Shown here: positions 36,301 to 46,302 of the stretch, piece after piece | How positions within the stretch are numbered: position 1 is the first letter of the stretch | Layout: every line of letters begins with the position of its first letter | DNA from: Nitrosomonas sp. | Lineage (GTDB): Bacteria > Pseudomonadota > Gammaproteobacteria > Burkholderiales > Nitrosomonadaceae | DNA: 48,152 nucleotides | Assembly (NCBI GenBank): GCA_021582655.1 | Contig: CP091135.1 | Span: forward strand, 1,368,494-1,416,645 | Direction of reading: 5' to 3' | Notes under the pieces: generated by a model | What the model was told of the DNA's origin: nothing | The model's database searches: none | What the model saw: only the letters and a program-made list of their open reading frames with translations | Translations under genes and position numbers: made by a program

Positions 36301-37692
36301 ATGGCGCAATCACCGATCAGTAGCTTACATCAAGATCAATTTGTTGATACTTTAAAAACGCCGCCCCACTCAATTGAAAGCGAGCAATCCGTGCTAGGCG
36401 GTTTGATGCTGGATAACAGCGCGTGGGACAAAATCGCCGATATTGTCGCGGATGGTGATTTTTATCGCCACGATCATCGCTTGATCTATCATCATATTTG
36501 TAAGCTGCTGGCGCAAAATAAACCAGCGGATGTCATCACCGTTGCCGAATCGATGGAAACATCAGCGGAATTGCAAACCGTTGGTGGACTTGCATATATT
36601 GGTGCGATAGTGCAAAACACTCCATCTGCCGCCAATATCCGCCGCTACGCCGAGATTGTGCGTGAACGTTCGATCATGCGAAACCTTGCTCAGATCGGCG
36701 TACAAATCGCGGATTCCGCATACCATCCTGCAGGACGCTCTGCCGCGGATTTGCTGGATGAGGCGGAAGCGAAAGTATTCGAAATTGCGGAGGAGGGCGC
36801 GCGCGGTAAAGAAGGTTTTACCGATCTCCAGCCGCTGTTGAAGCAAGTGGTTGAGAGAATCGAGCTGCTCTATAACCAGGATAATCCGAGCAACGTTACC
36901 GGCATTGCATCCGGTTTTCACGATCTCGATCAAAAAACCTCCGGTTTTCAACCGGGCGATCTGATCATTGTTGCCGGCCGGCCTTCGATGGGTAAAACCG
37001 CTTTTTCCTTAAATATCGCCGAACATGTCGCGCTAGAACTGAATAAGCCGGTTGCCGTCTTCAGTATGGAAATGGGCGGTGCGCAGCTTGCAATGCGATT
37101 GTTAGGATCGGTTGGTAAGCTGGATCAACATAAAGTGCGTACCGGTCGACTGGAAGATGAAGATTGGCCGAAGCTTACGCATGCTTTGGGTAAATTGAGC
37201 GAAGCCCCGATCTTTATCGATGAAACCGCCGCATTGAATGCACTTGAGTTGCGTGCACGATCAAGACGACTATACCGCCAGCACGGCGAACTGGGTCTAA
37301 TTGTGGTTGATTATTTGCAGTTGATGTCGTCCGCCAGCCAGGGAGAAAACCGTGCGACCGAAATATCCGAGATTTCCCGGGCTTTAAAAGGATTGGCGAA
37401 AGAGCTCAAAGTGCCGGTTATTGCGTTATCGCAATTAAACCGCAGCTTGGAGCAGCGTCCCAACAAGCGTCCGGTGATGTCGGATTTACGGGAGTCCGGT
37501 GCCATTGAGCAAGACGCAGATGTCATTTTGTTTATTTACCGCGATGAAGTTTATAATCCGGATTCACCCGATAAAGGTATCGCCGAAATCATCATCGGCA
37601 AACAACGTAACGGTCCGATCGGTAAGGTGGACTTGACCTTTCTCGGTGAATACACGCGATTCGAGAATCATGCCCGGCAAGAATATTATTGA
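36301..37692 (+). CDS. dnaB: Replicative DNA helicase DnaB
   Basis: The hexameric 5'-3' helicase of the replication fork has 463 residues. The N-terminal helical collar (PPHSIESEQSVLGGLMLD…) is followed by the RecA-like domain with Walker A GRPSMGKTAF and Walker B LIVVDYLQLM, then SQLNRSLEQR. It is complete, with no intein. It follows the ribosomal operon after its own terminator, as in relatives. Confidence 0.97.
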   Translation: MAQSPISSLHQDQFVDTLKTPPHSIESEQSVLGGLMLDNSAWDKIADIVADGDFYRHDHRLIYHHICKLLAQNKPADVITVAESMETSAELQTVGGLAYIGAIVQNTPSAANIRRYAEIVRERSIMRNLAQIGVQIADSAYHPAGRSAADLLDEAEAKVFEIAEEGARGKEGFTDLQPLLKQVVERIELLYNQDNPSNVTGIASGFHDLDQKTSGFQPGDLIIVAGRPSMGKTAFSLNIAEHVALELNKPVAVFSMEMGGAQLAMRLLGSVGKLDQHKVRTGRLEDEDWPKLTHALGKLSEAPIFIDETAALNALELRARSRRLYRQHGELGLIVVDYLQLMSSASQGENRATEISEISRALKGLAKELKVPVIALSQLNRSLEQRPNKRPVMSDLRESGAIEQDADVILFIYRDEVYNPDSPDKGIAEIIIGKQRNGPIGKVDLTFLGEYTRFENHARQEYY

Positions 37693-37799
37693 GGGAAATC
37701 GAAAAAGGTTATTCGCTTTCTGCAGCTCGTCGGTGGTGTTGGCAATGAATTTTTGCCCGCTTTTCAGCAGGGGCATATGGCAAAAGAGCGAGATGATCG

Positions 37800-39020
37800 G
37801 TGAAATCTAAAAATCCACATTCGAATTGGCAGCCACCGTTGCCGCGATTTTTGTGGTTTTTGTGTGCGGTGATCATGTTGGCGGGATGCATCTCGCCGAT
37901 TGCATTGAATCGCGCAGTGACCGCTTATGACGATGCGGTGACTGACGCGATATCGCAGCAGCTCTTACTCAATATCGTGCGTGCGCATCACCGTCAGCCG
38001 GTGCATTTCACCGGTGTATCCAATATTGCCGCGACGTTTACTTTTGTTGCCAACGCCGGTGCTACTCCTGCGTTGGGCGGATTGGCCGGGGCGACGCTGA
38101 TGCCGATTTTCGGTGGCAGTCTGGCGGAGAGCCCAACCATCAGCATCGTGCCGATCGAAGGAGAGGAGTTTACCAAGCGACTGTTGACACCCTTTCCACA
38201 AAGCAAGCTGACCTTATTGCTGCGGCAGCATTTTGACGTCGACATGCTGTTGCGGATGATGGCGCAAGAAGTGCGATTAATGGATGGCGAGCGACATAGC
38301 ATTCATCGCAATAGCCCGGCGGATAAAACCGGGTATGAAATGTTTCGCCGTGTAGTGTTGCACCTTTCGGCGATTCAAGATCATAATCAATTATTTGTTG
38401 AACCTTTGCCGCTGACGCATACATGGACGATCCCCGCCGGCTCGATTGCGCCCGACAGCTTTCAGTCGTTGCAAAAAGAGTTTATCGTACGCTACAACAG
38501 TGCAGACGATACCTTTACCTTGCGCAAACAGGTACCCGGGCCGGTGTTGATTACGAATTACGATCCTGAAATGCTGCCCGAGGCGGAACGCGAAAAATTA
38601 AACGATCGGGCACGCGAATGGGATATCAGCGACATCGCGTTTGATATTCGCCCTGGTTATTTTGGCGGAGAATGGTCGATGAGCGGGTTTTTCCGGTTAC
38701 GAAGCTTCCAAGCGATTCTTGGTTTTCTTGGTAAAGCGCTTGGCCAAGGTGCCGGGTACCATGTTGAGAAAGATCCCAGAACACCTGCTATTTTGGGTAA
38801 TGAGAATCCGAATCTGACCATGGAATTTCTGGTTTCCCACACAGCGCCGTCGGATGCCGATTTTTCCATTCGCTGGAATAATCGGTATTATGCTGTGGAC
38901 ACCGCCGGTTCGCATGCGCGCTGGAACCGCGATGCGTTTCAATTATTGTTTTTGTTATTCCAAATGACAGTCACCGATTTACCGCGCCTCGGTGTACCGA
39001 GCATCACAATTGCCAAGTAG
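37800..39020 (+). CDS. Uncharacterised lipoprotein
   Basis: The 406-residue protein starts at GTG 37800 with a long polar N-region, a hydrophobic stretch and a lipobox LAGC (Cys near 30), so it should be lipid-anchored in the periplasm. The rest is soluble, with no motif I can assign; the segments AISQQLLLNIVRAHHRQPVHFTG and SGFFRLRSFQAILGFLGKAL stand out. Similar proteins occur as single genes in proteobacteria, function unknown. It sits 66 bases before the Lon-like protease. Confidence 0.75.
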   Translation: MKSKNPHSNWQPPLPRFLWFLCAVIMLAGCISPIALNRAVTAYDDAVTDAISQQLLLNIVRAHHRQPVHFTGVSNIAATFTFVANAGATPALGGLAGATLMPIFGGSLAESPTISIVPIEGEEFTKRLLTPFPQSKLTLLLRQHFDVDMLLRMMAQEVRLMDGERHSIHRNSPADKTGYEMFRRVVLHLSAIQDHNQLFVEPLPLTHTWTIPAGSIAPDSFQSLQKEFIVRYNSADDTFTLRKQVPGPVLITNYDPEMLPEAEREKLNDRAREWDISDIAFDIRPGYFGGEWSMSGFFRLRSFQAILGFLGKALGQGAGYHVEKDPRTPAILGNENPNLTMEFLVSHTAPSDADFSIRWNNRYYAVDTAGSHARWNRDAFQLLFLLFQMTVTDLPRLGVPSITIAK

Positions 39021-39086
39021 TTTGAAACACCCATTAATACGAGGCTTATTATCAACGCGCATAATGAAACCGCATCGAAAGGTGCT

Positions 39087-41459
39087 TTGCTTGAACCGTC
39101 AAAACTGAGTAATCCTTGCGATCCAGCGCAATTCGGTTTCAGTACTACCGCGGAATTGAAAGATTTGACGGAAATCATCGGGCAGCTGCGTGCCACCGAC
39201 GCAGTGCGCTTCGGTGCCGGGATCCGGCATGACGGTTACAATTTGTTCGTGCTGGGTTCTGCGGGTATGGGAAAGCGCAGTCTGGTGCGGCAATTGCTGC
39301 AAGAAAAAGCGGTGTGTGAGAATAAGCCTGCCGACTGGTGCTATATCAATAATTTCGCGCAACCGCATAAGCCTTGCATGCTTAAGCTACCGCACGGTCG
39401 TGGCGGTGAATTGCAACAGCATATGGACCGGTTGATCAATTATCTACGCAGTGCGGTACCGGCGATATTTGAGAGCGACGAATTTCGCGCCAAAGCGAAA
39501 GCAATCCAGAAAGCTTTTGGTGAGCTGCAGGAGCATGCTTTGCTGCAGCTTAAGGCTGAAGCCGAGGCCCGTGGAGTCGGGTTATTGCAGACACCTGACG
39601 GTTTTGTGTTTTCGCCGCTACGCGGTAATGAAGTGATCTCCCCAGATGAATACGCCAAGTTGCCGGAACAGGAACGCACGTACATTGAGGCGACAATCGT
39701 CGAATTGCAGGAACATTTGGAAAATATTTTCAGCCATTTGCCGCAGTGGCGCAGGGAGCGCAGCGAGCGCATGCGACAATTGAATCGCGAAATGATGCTG
39801 ATGACGGTGGTACACATGCTTGATGAATTACGTGGCTTGTATTCGGATTTGCCCGATGTGCTGGCTTATTTCGATGCAGTGCAGGAAGACATGGTCAATC
39901 ATGTCGACGATTTTCGCAAACAAGAGGAAACTGTTAGTCTGTCCGGCATGAGTATCATTACTCACCAGACATTTCACAATTACCAGATCAACGTGCTGGT
40001 GACCAATGGCAAGGATACGGGCGCGCCGATTCTCGGCGAGGATAACCCTACCTATAGCAATCTACTCGGCCGTGTCGAGTATATCGCGCAAATGGGTGCA
40101 TTGGTGACGGATTTTATGCTGATCAAACCGGGTGCGTTGCATCGTGCCAACGGTGGTTATTTGTTGCTGGATGTGCGTAAGGTGATGATGCAGCCGTTCG
40201 CGTGGGAGGGGCTCAAGCGCGCACTGCAATCGCGTCAGATTCGCATCGAATCTCCGGGGCAGATGTACAGTTTGATTAGTACGGTATCGCTTGAACCGGA
40301 ACCGGTCCCTTTGGACATAAAAATCGTGCTGTTCGGCGATCGGTTGTTTTATTACTTATTACAGGAATACGATCCGGATTTCAATACACTATTCAAAGTG
40401 GCGGCGGATTTTGAGGAACATATCGAACGTTCGAACGAGTCCCATTTGCTGTACGCCCGACTGATCGCTACGTTGGTGCGCCGGGATGCGTTGTTACCGT
40501 TCGACCGTGATGCGGTGGCGCGTGTGATCGAATACAGCGCGCGGTTGGCCGGCGATAGCGGGAAACTGTCGATGCACATGCGTAGTATTACTGATTTATT
40601 GCACGAATCCGGGTACTGGGCGCGCCAGGCGGGACGTAGCGTGGTCACGGCTGACAATATTCAGCAGGCGATCGGTGCGCAGATCCGGCGGCAGGACCGA
40701 GTGAGAGAGCAGCTTTACGAAGCGATTTTGCGTGATACCTTGATGATCGATACGCAAGGTGCGGTTACCGGGCAAGTCAACGGTCTTGCGGTGATTCAAC
40801 TGGGAAGTTTCGTATTCGCGCAACCATCGCGCATTACCGCCACCACCCGGTTCGGCAAGGGGGAACTGATCAACATCGAACGCGAAGTGAAATTGTCCGG
40901 CGCGATTCATTCCAAAGGCATTCTGATTCTCTCGGCTTTTCTCGCGTCGCGTTACGCTAGGGATCAGCCGCTTTCATTGTCCGCAAGTCTGGTGTTCGAG
41001 CAATCGTACGGCATGATCGACGGCGATAGCGCCTCACTGGCCGAATTATGCGCGTTGCTTTCCAATCTGGCGGATGTGCCGGTCAAGCAGTCGTTGGCGA
41101 TTACCGGATCGGTTAATCAATTCGGGCAGGCGCAGGCGATCGGCATGGTCAACGAGAAAATCGAAGGTTTTTTCGATATTTGCGTGGCGCGCGGATTGAC
41201 TGGCGATCAAGGCGTTATCATTCCCGCTGCTAACGTCAGACACTTGATGCTGCGCCAGGACGTGATTGCTGCCGCTGCCACAGGGCGATTTCATGTCTAT
41301 GCAATCGGCACGATTGATCAAGCTATCGCTCTATTGACCGGCTTGCCGGCTGGCAGCATTGACGGCGATGGCAGGTACCCGCCAGGCAGCATCAGCTGCA
41401 GAGTTGCTGCGCGGCTCGGTGAGTTGGCGGATATCGGCAAATCATTGCTGCAGAAATAA
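39087..41459 (+). CDS. Lon-like AAA+ ATP-dependent protease
   Basis: The 790-residue protein combines an N-terminal AAA-type ATPase with Walker A GSAGMGKRS (near 57-65), a long helical insert (about 130-270), and a C-terminal Lon peptidase domain. The catalytic serine is S648 in DGDSASLAEL and the lysine is K691 in NEKIEGF; their 43-residue spacing equals that of Lon. It is the non-canonical Lon-related type (AAA_32 plus Lon_C), not Lon itself, and should degrade proteins in the cytoplasm. The start is set at TTG 39087; the frame is open further upstream. Confidence 0.88.
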   Translation: MLEPSKLSNPCDPAQFGFSTTAELKDLTEIIGQLRATDAVRFGAGIRHDGYNLFVLGSAGMGKRSLVRQLLQEKAVCENKPADWCYINNFAQPHKPCMLKLPHGRGGELQQHMDRLINYLRSAVPAIFESDEFRAKAKAIQKAFGELQEHALLQLKAEAEARGVGLLQTPDGFVFSPLRGNEVISPDEYAKLPEQERTYIEATIVELQEHLENIFSHLPQWRRERSERMRQLNREMMLMTVVHMLDELRGLYSDLPDVLAYFDAVQEDMVNHVDDFRKQEETVSLSGMSIITHQTFHNYQINVLVTNGKDTGAPILGEDNPTYSNLLGRVEYIAQMGALVTDFMLIKPGALHRANGGYLLLDVRKVMMQPFAWEGLKRALQSRQIRIESPGQMYSLISTVSLEPEPVPLDIKIVLFGDRLFYYLLQEYDPDFNTLFKVAADFEEHIERSNESHLLYARLIATLVRRDALLPFDRDAVARVIEYSARLAGDSGKLSMHMRSITDLLHESGYWARQAGRSVVTADNIQQAIGAQIRRQDRVREQLYEAILRDTLMIDTQGAVTGQVNGLAVIQLGSFVFAQPSRITATTRFGKGELINIEREVKLSGAIHSKGILILSAFLASRYARDQPLSLSASLVFEQSYGMIDGDSASLAELCALLSNLADVPVKQSLAITGSVNQFGQAQAIGMVNEKIEGFFDICVARGLTGDQGVIIPAANVRHLMLRQDVIAAAATGRFHVYAIGTIDQAIALLTGLPAGSIDGDGRYPPGSISCRVAARLGELADIGKSLLQK

Positions 41460-41536
41460 TCGGGATTGTTATATCGGTGTTGCGGGTGACATGGTTTAGC
41501 GATTATACGGCGTATATATTGATGTTGCCTGCTGCC

Positions 41537-41908
41537 CTACCAACGTTTTGTTAATCTGTTCCAGCAGTAAAGCGCAGCGGCGAAACCGTTATAAGCTAAA
41601 CGGCATAGCTGCTTGATAACAGGTAACCCTAGCATACGGCACTTCCATAATTCCGTCGGTGAATTGCGCCAAATCGCCAGAAAAGCATCAAACCCCACTT
41701 GAAGTTCGCCGCGCTCATCGATCACATGCAAGCGTTTTCTGGCAAATGCCAGATCCGCACCGATCTCATTGATCAATTGATGGTGGTGGTGGATATCATG
41801 CCATTGCGTCTCGCAGGCACTTTGTTTCCGCATTTGCGCGTCAATGCCTGATTTGCAGACAGGGCAGGCGGAATTGTAATAAATCTTTAGTTTGGGGCGA
41901 TCATACAT
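41537..41908 (-). CDS. DCC-family (DUF393) thiol-disulfide oxidoreductase-like protein
   Basis: A 123-residue protein with the family start KIYYNSACPVCKSGID, where CPVC is the CxxC pair. The IDERGELQVGFDAFLAIW segment is also typical. The frame is open to 41998, but family proteins begin just before the CxxC strand, so ATG 41908 is preferred. Role unknown; a redox function is inferred from the motif. Confidence 0.8.
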   Translation of the reverse strand: MYDRPKLKIYYNSACPVCKSGIDAQMRKQSACETQWHDIHHHHQLINEIGADLAFARKRLHVIDERGELQVGFDAFLAIWRNSPTELWKCRMLGLPVIKQLCRLAYNGFAAALYCWNRLTKRW

Positions 41909-42083
41909 GGTGATCTTATTAAAGCAGATTGATAGTAAGTATCCGATCTCGCAGAATTTATGGTGATTTACTGGGAAGTTTACGTTATTTTGATTCATTT
42001 GGTGAATACTATGGTAAAGAAAAATGTTTTTATTTTTAATATAGAATCTTTGACATTTAGTATGAAAAGGAAGTGGTATTTAC

Positions 42084-42320
42084 ATGAAGCAGAAATTGTT
42101 GTCACATTGCATTTATTGTTTCTTAATGTCAGCGACGATGACGGGGTGCGTATCTGCGACAGTAACTGCGGTGAATCTCGGTTTTTCTGACACTTTTATT
42201 GCGGAATGGCTTTATTCTTGGAGTATTGCCTTTCCTGTCGGTTTTGTGTTGCTGCTGTTGTTATCACCTCAATTCAGACGAATTGTGGATAAGATCGTAT
42301 ATTATGGAAACGTCGATTAA
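42084..42320 (+). CDS. Small two-helix membrane protein (DUF2798-like)
   Basis: A 78-residue protein with two hydrophobic segments (about 8-32 and 45-62) and the pattern …VNLGFSDTFIAEWLYSWSIAFPVGFVLLLLLSPQFRRIV, split here by me into TM one and TM two. The layout matches DUF2798 proteins, which are of unknown function. The ATG follows a weak ribosome-binding site. Confidence 0.7.
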   Translation: MKQKLLSHCIYCFLMSATMTGCVSATVTAVNLGFSDTFIAEWLYSWSIAFPVGFVLLLLLSPQFRRIVDKIVYYGNVD

Positions 42321-42958
42321 TTGGCTGTACGAGCGAATTGCTTCGTGTGAAGATGACGCGTTTCTTTTCATTCGTTGAATTAATTAGTGTTTCCCCTAGA
42401 TGTTTGATTCCACGTTTATGCTGATATTGCTGTTATCAGCATCACGGTATTTACCGTTTACCGGGGATGATAAGCCTGCAAAGAAGGCGGCTATTTTCAT
42501 ATCGACTTGGCTGAGTGCCCCCAGAAGAAAACAAGTTTTATCTATTTGCTGCCGTTGATCGGATATCGAATCATTTAGAAAGTGATGGTAAACACTATAA
42601 ATTTGATTTATATGATCAATTAAAGATTTATTCGTATACTTTCGTGATGACGTAAATTTCGCTACAGGGCTGAAAGCTCTCAAGAGCCTTTCCCTTCCGA
42701 GTATATTTTCGGCATACGGTCAAAAGAGTTGGAGTAATTTATTTAATCCTAACCACGACCCTATTCGTATGCTGCGGGACTAAAAGCGGTGGTATCTACT
42801 CTATCTTTTTTTTCACGACTGTTTCTATGGTGCCAATATGACATGGAGCTAAAAATTACCCGATAATATTTGTTGGAAAAATATTATTTAATTGATCCTG
42901 ATAAATTCAATTTGATCAGAGAGTTTATAAGATTTTTATAAAATCATTATTATGATTG
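42321..42958. other. Gene-poor region upstream of petA
   Basis: About 640 AT-rich bases. Copy 3 of the dispersed repeat lies at 42321-42355 (reverse). On the minus strand, 42396-42683 is an open frame of 95 codons starting at TTG after GGGAAAGG. Its product (…LLGALSQVDMKIAAFFAGLSS…) matches nothing I know, so I do not call it a gene. Confidence 0.5.
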
Positions 42959-42967
42959 TGGTATAAT
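42959..42967 (+). promoter_or_regulatory. Extended -10 promoter of petABC
   Basis: TGGTATAAT is a perfect extended -10 element, 115 bases before petA in an AT-rich stretch. No strong -35 is needed with this element. It likely starts the bc1 operon. Confidence 0.6.
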
Positions 42968-43081
42968 TTCGCGGTTTTGATGTTGGTCATTTGGCATTGC
43001 GGGTAAATTGGAAATTGATGTCTGTGAATTGCGTTTATAAATAGATGGTTACGTTAAAAATATTACTGATGGAATTTGAAT

Positions 43082-43687
43082 ATGGCGGATAGTTTCACTA
43101 TTAATGAAAAGATGAGCGGCAGACGGAAGTTTTTAGTTGCTGTGACATCGATGGCGGGTGGTGTCGCGGGCGCTGCAATTGCAACACCCTTTTTGTTGAG
43201 TATGATGCCAAGTGAACGTGCTAAAGCAGCTGGGGCACCGGTAGAGGTTGATATATCCAAGCTCGAGCCTGGTATGCTGTTGATGGTTGAGTGGCGCGGT
43301 AAAGTCGTGTGGGTATTGAATCGCACGCAAGAAATGCTGGCATCGCTTGAGAAAGTGGAACCACAATTGGCGGATCCTGATTCTGATAAAAAGCAACAGC
43401 CTGATTATGCCAAAAATCGTACACGTTCGATTAAACCGGAAATTTTGGTGGCTGAGGGTGTATGCACGCACTTGGGTTGCTCGCCTGTATTTAGAAAAGA
43501 TATTGCGCCCGCTGATCTTGGTTCAGATTGGTTAGGCGGATTCTTTTGTCCATGCCATGGATCAAAATTTGATCTGGCTGGACGGGTATATAAGATTGTG
43601 CCGGCTCCAACAAATATGGTGGTGCCTCCTCATGTCTATTTGAGTGATACACGACTTTTAATTGGTTCCGAAAGCGAGGCAGCTTAA
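43082..43687 (+). CDS. petA: Rieske iron-sulfur subunit of cytochrome bc1
   Basis: This subunit takes electrons from quinol and passes them to cytochrome c1. The 201-residue protein has a Tat-type anchor (SGRRKFLVAV near 13-22, then a membrane helix). The 2Fe-2S ligands sit in CTHLGC (C128, H130) and CPCHGS (near 154-159). ATG 43082 is preferred over TTG 43076. First gene of petABC. Confidence 0.96.
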   Translation: MADSFTINEKMSGRRKFLVAVTSMAGGVAGAAIATPFLLSMMPSERAKAAGAPVEVDISKLEPGMLLMVEWRGKVVWVLNRTQEMLASLEKVEPQLADPDSDKKQQPDYAKNRTRSIKPEILVAEGVCTHLGCSPVFRKDIAPADLGSDWLGGFFCPCHGSKFDLAGRVYKIVPAPTNMVVPPHVYLSDTRLLIGSESEAA

Positions 43688-44935
43688 ATGAGTAATTTTT
43701 TTAATTCAATGATTGCGTGGATTGATAAACGTTTTCCGCTATCATCAAATTGGAAAGCGCATCTTTCCGAATATTATGCGCCAAAGAATTTTAATTTCTG
43801 GTATTTCTTTGGATCGTTAGCGCTGTTAGTTTTTGTCAATCAATTGCTAACTGGCATTTTCTTGACTATGAACTATAAACCGGATGCTAGCCAGGCTTTT
43901 GCTTCGGTTGAATATATCATGCGTGATGTCGAGTACGGTTGGTTAATTCGCTATATGCATTCAACGGGTGCATCAATGTTTTTTGTCGTGGTTTATTTGC
44001 ATATGTTTCGCGGCATGATATACGGTTCCTATCGTAAACCCAGAGAGCTGCTGTGGCTGGTTGGTATGGCGATATTTTTTGTGCTGATGAGCTTGGCTTT
44101 TACTGGTTATATTTTGCCGTGGGGTCAAATGTCCTACTGGGGCGCACAAGTGATTGTCAGCATGTTTGGTGCAATTCCGTCGATTGGCGATACGCTTCAG
44201 CAGTGGTTATTGGGTGATTTTAATTTATCCGATGCAGCATTAAACCGTTTTTTTGCTTATCATGTTGTTACTTTGCCATTAGTGTTGATTGTACTGGTGT
44301 TTGTGCACATTCTTGCGTTACACGAAACGGGATCAAATAATCCTGACGGTATTGAGATTAAAGAAAATAAGAACCCTGCAACCGGTATTCCAGTCGATGG
44401 AATTCCATTTCATCCTTATTACACGGTAAAAGATATTGTCGGCGTGGTTGTCTTTCTATTTGTATTCTGTGGAATCATTTTCTTTGCGCCAGAAATGGGG
44501 GGATATTTTCTGGAGTACAACAACTTTATTCCTGCCAACACATTGCAAACGCCAGACCATATTGCTCCAGTGTGGTATTTCACACCTTATTATTCGATGC
44601 TGCGCGCTGTAACCGTGAATTTTCTCGGGATTGATGCGAAATTGTGGGGGGTGATTTTAATGGCGGGCTCGGTAGTAATCTTTTGTTTCTTGCCGTGGTT
44701 GGACAGGAGTCCTGTTAAGTCAATACGCTATAAAGGTCCTTATTTCAAAATTGCATTAGCGCTTTTTGTCATAAGTTTCTTTGTTTTGGGATGGCTAGGA
44801 ACAAAATCACCAACACCTTTATACACATTATTAGCGCAAATTTTTACGATCATCTATTTTGCTTTCTTTATTTTGATGCCATGGTATAGCAAGATAGATA
44901 AAACGAAGCCTGAACCCAAAAGACTACATGAGTAA
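43688..44935 (+). CDS. petB: Cytochrome b subunit of cytochrome bc1
   Basis: The 415-residue membrane core of the bc1 complex carries two b haems and both quinone sites. The family landmarks MHSTGASMFFVVVYLHMFRG, GYILPWGQMSYWGAQVI and PEW-type PDHIAPVWYFTPYYSMLRA are present, with about eight helices. It starts directly after the petA stop. Confidence 0.97.
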   Translation: MSNFFNSMIAWIDKRFPLSSNWKAHLSEYYAPKNFNFWYFFGSLALLVFVNQLLTGIFLTMNYKPDASQAFASVEYIMRDVEYGWLIRYMHSTGASMFFVVVYLHMFRGMIYGSYRKPRELLWLVGMAIFFVLMSLAFTGYILPWGQMSYWGAQVIVSMFGAIPSIGDTLQQWLLGDFNLSDAALNRFFAYHVVTLPLVLIVLVFVHILALHETGSNNPDGIEIKENKNPATGIPVDGIPFHPYYTVKDIVGVVVFLFVFCGIIFFAPEMGGYFLEYNNFIPANTLQTPDHIAPVWYFTPYYSMLRAVTVNFLGIDAKLWGVILMAGSVVIFCFLPWLDRSPVKSIRYKGPYFKIALALFVISFFVLGWLGTKSPTPLYTLLAQIFTIIYFAFFILMPWYSKIDKTKPEPKRLHE

Positions 44936-44938
44936 AAA

Positions 44939-45649
44939 ATGAAGAAAATAATAATTGCTTTTTTGATTTTATACATAATTCCGTTTGGTGTTTTTGCTGG
45001 TGAGCCTGGTATACCGTTAGATCGAGCACCTGTTGATATAACTGATAATGCTTCTTTAAAACGTGGTGCGGAAAGCTTTGTTAATTATTGCTTGACTTGT
45101 CATGGTGCGAGTTACATGCGCTACAATCGCCATCGCGATATCGATTACACTAATGAAGAGATTCTTGAGAAACTGATATTTACCGGCCAAAAAGTGGGTG
45201 ACTTGATGGAATCGGCAATGAGGAAAAAGGATGGCGAGGAATGGTTTGGTGTAGCTCCTCCGGATTTGTCAGTAATTGCACGTGCCAGAGGTGCCGATTG
45301 GTTATATACTTATCTGCGTGCTTTTTATCGTGATGATGCAACAGCAACGGGATGGAATAATTTGATTTTTGATCGTGTGGCAATGCCTCATGTTTTATAT
45401 CAGCTACAGGGAGAGCAACGGTTGATAGAAAGCGGCGACCAAAAAAAATTAGTAGTGGATAAGCCCGGACAATTGTCTGTAGCAGATTATGATAAATTCG
45501 TAGGTGATTTGGTAAATTATCTGGTTTATTTGGGTGAACCGCATGCAAATGCACGTAAGGAATTAGGTATCAAAGTAATGCTCTTCTTGCTGGCAATGTT
45601 TGTTTTGTCTTATTTGCTGAAGAAAGAGTATTGGAGAGATGTGCATTAA
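44939..45649 (+). CDS. petC: Cytochrome c1 subunit of cytochrome bc1
   Basis: The 236-residue protein has a signal peptide (to about residue 21), one CxxCH haem site (CLTCH near 51-55) and a C-terminal membrane anchor (about 211-228, ending KKEYWRDVH). The methionine ligand is probably in the RVAMPHVL region. It starts three bases after petB. Confidence 0.96.
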   Translation: MKKIIIAFLILYIIPFGVFAGEPGIPLDRAPVDITDNASLKRGAESFVNYCLTCHGASYMRYNRHRDIDYTNEEILEKLIFTGQKVGDLMESAMRKKDGEEWFGVAPPDLSVIARARGADWLYTYLRAFYRDDATATGWNNLIFDRVAMPHVLYQLQGEQRLIESGDQKKLVVDKPGQLSVADYDKFVGDLVNYLVYLGEPHANARKELGIKVMLFLLAMFVLSYLLKKEYWRDVH

Positions 45650-45697
45650 ACCTAGGCTTTGCTGGCGCAATAAAAAATAAAACAGAGAATTGTTGTT

Positions 45698-46297
45698 ATG
45701 ATGACGCTGTATTCAACAATTACTTGTCCGTATAGTCATCGTTGTAGAATTGTTCTTCACGAGAAAGATATGGACTTTCAAGTAATTGATGTTGATCCGA
45801 ATAATAAGTCTGAAGACTTGGCAGTGATGAGTCCGCATGGCAAAGCACCAGTGTTAGTGGAGCGGGATTTGATTTTGTACGAATCCAATATTATTAATGA
45901 ATATATTGATGATCGATTTCCGCATCCGCAGTTAATGCCGGCTGATCCAGTGATGCGCGCCCGTGCGCGACTTATGTTATTTCGATTTGAACAGGAGTTG
46001 TTTTGCTATATTAATGCCTTTGAAGGCACTGATCAGAAAGTGATGGACAAAGCTAGAACAGTAATCGCTGAAAATCTGACACTGATTTCTCCGATTTTTG
46101 AGAGGCAAAAGTATATGCTCGGTGATGAGTTTTCTATGCTTGATGTTGCTATAGCACCTTTGTTATGGCGGCTTGAGTTTTTTGGAATTCGCTTGCCAAA
46201 ACAAGCTGCGCCATTACTAAAATATTCAGAGAGATTGTTTAGTCGCCCATTATTCATTGACGCATTATCTGCTTCTGAGAAAGTAATGCGTAAGTAG
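45698..46297 (+). CDS. sspA: Stringent starvation protein A
   Basis: An RNA-polymerase-associated protein of the glutathione-S-transferase fold, 199 residues long. The N-terminal thioredoxin-like part (LYSTITCPYSHRCRIVLHEKDM) and the helical C-terminal domain are complete. It follows petC by 48 bases; petABC-sspAB is the usual betaproteobacterial order. Confidence 0.95.
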   Translation: MMTLYSTITCPYSHRCRIVLHEKDMDFQVIDVDPNNKSEDLAVMSPHGKAPVLVERDLILYESNIINEYIDDRFPHPQLMPADPVMRARARLMLFRFEQELFCYINAFEGTDQKVMDKARTVIAENLTLISPIFERQKYMLGDEFSMLDVAIAPLLWRLEFFGIRLPKQAAPLLKYSERLFSRPLFIDALSASEKVMRK

Positions 46298-46302
46298 ATG
46301 AA

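Noticed and set aside
42396-42683. 95-codon minus-strand frame before petA
   Set aside because: TTG start and unknown product in an AT-rich gap; cannot be separated from chance.
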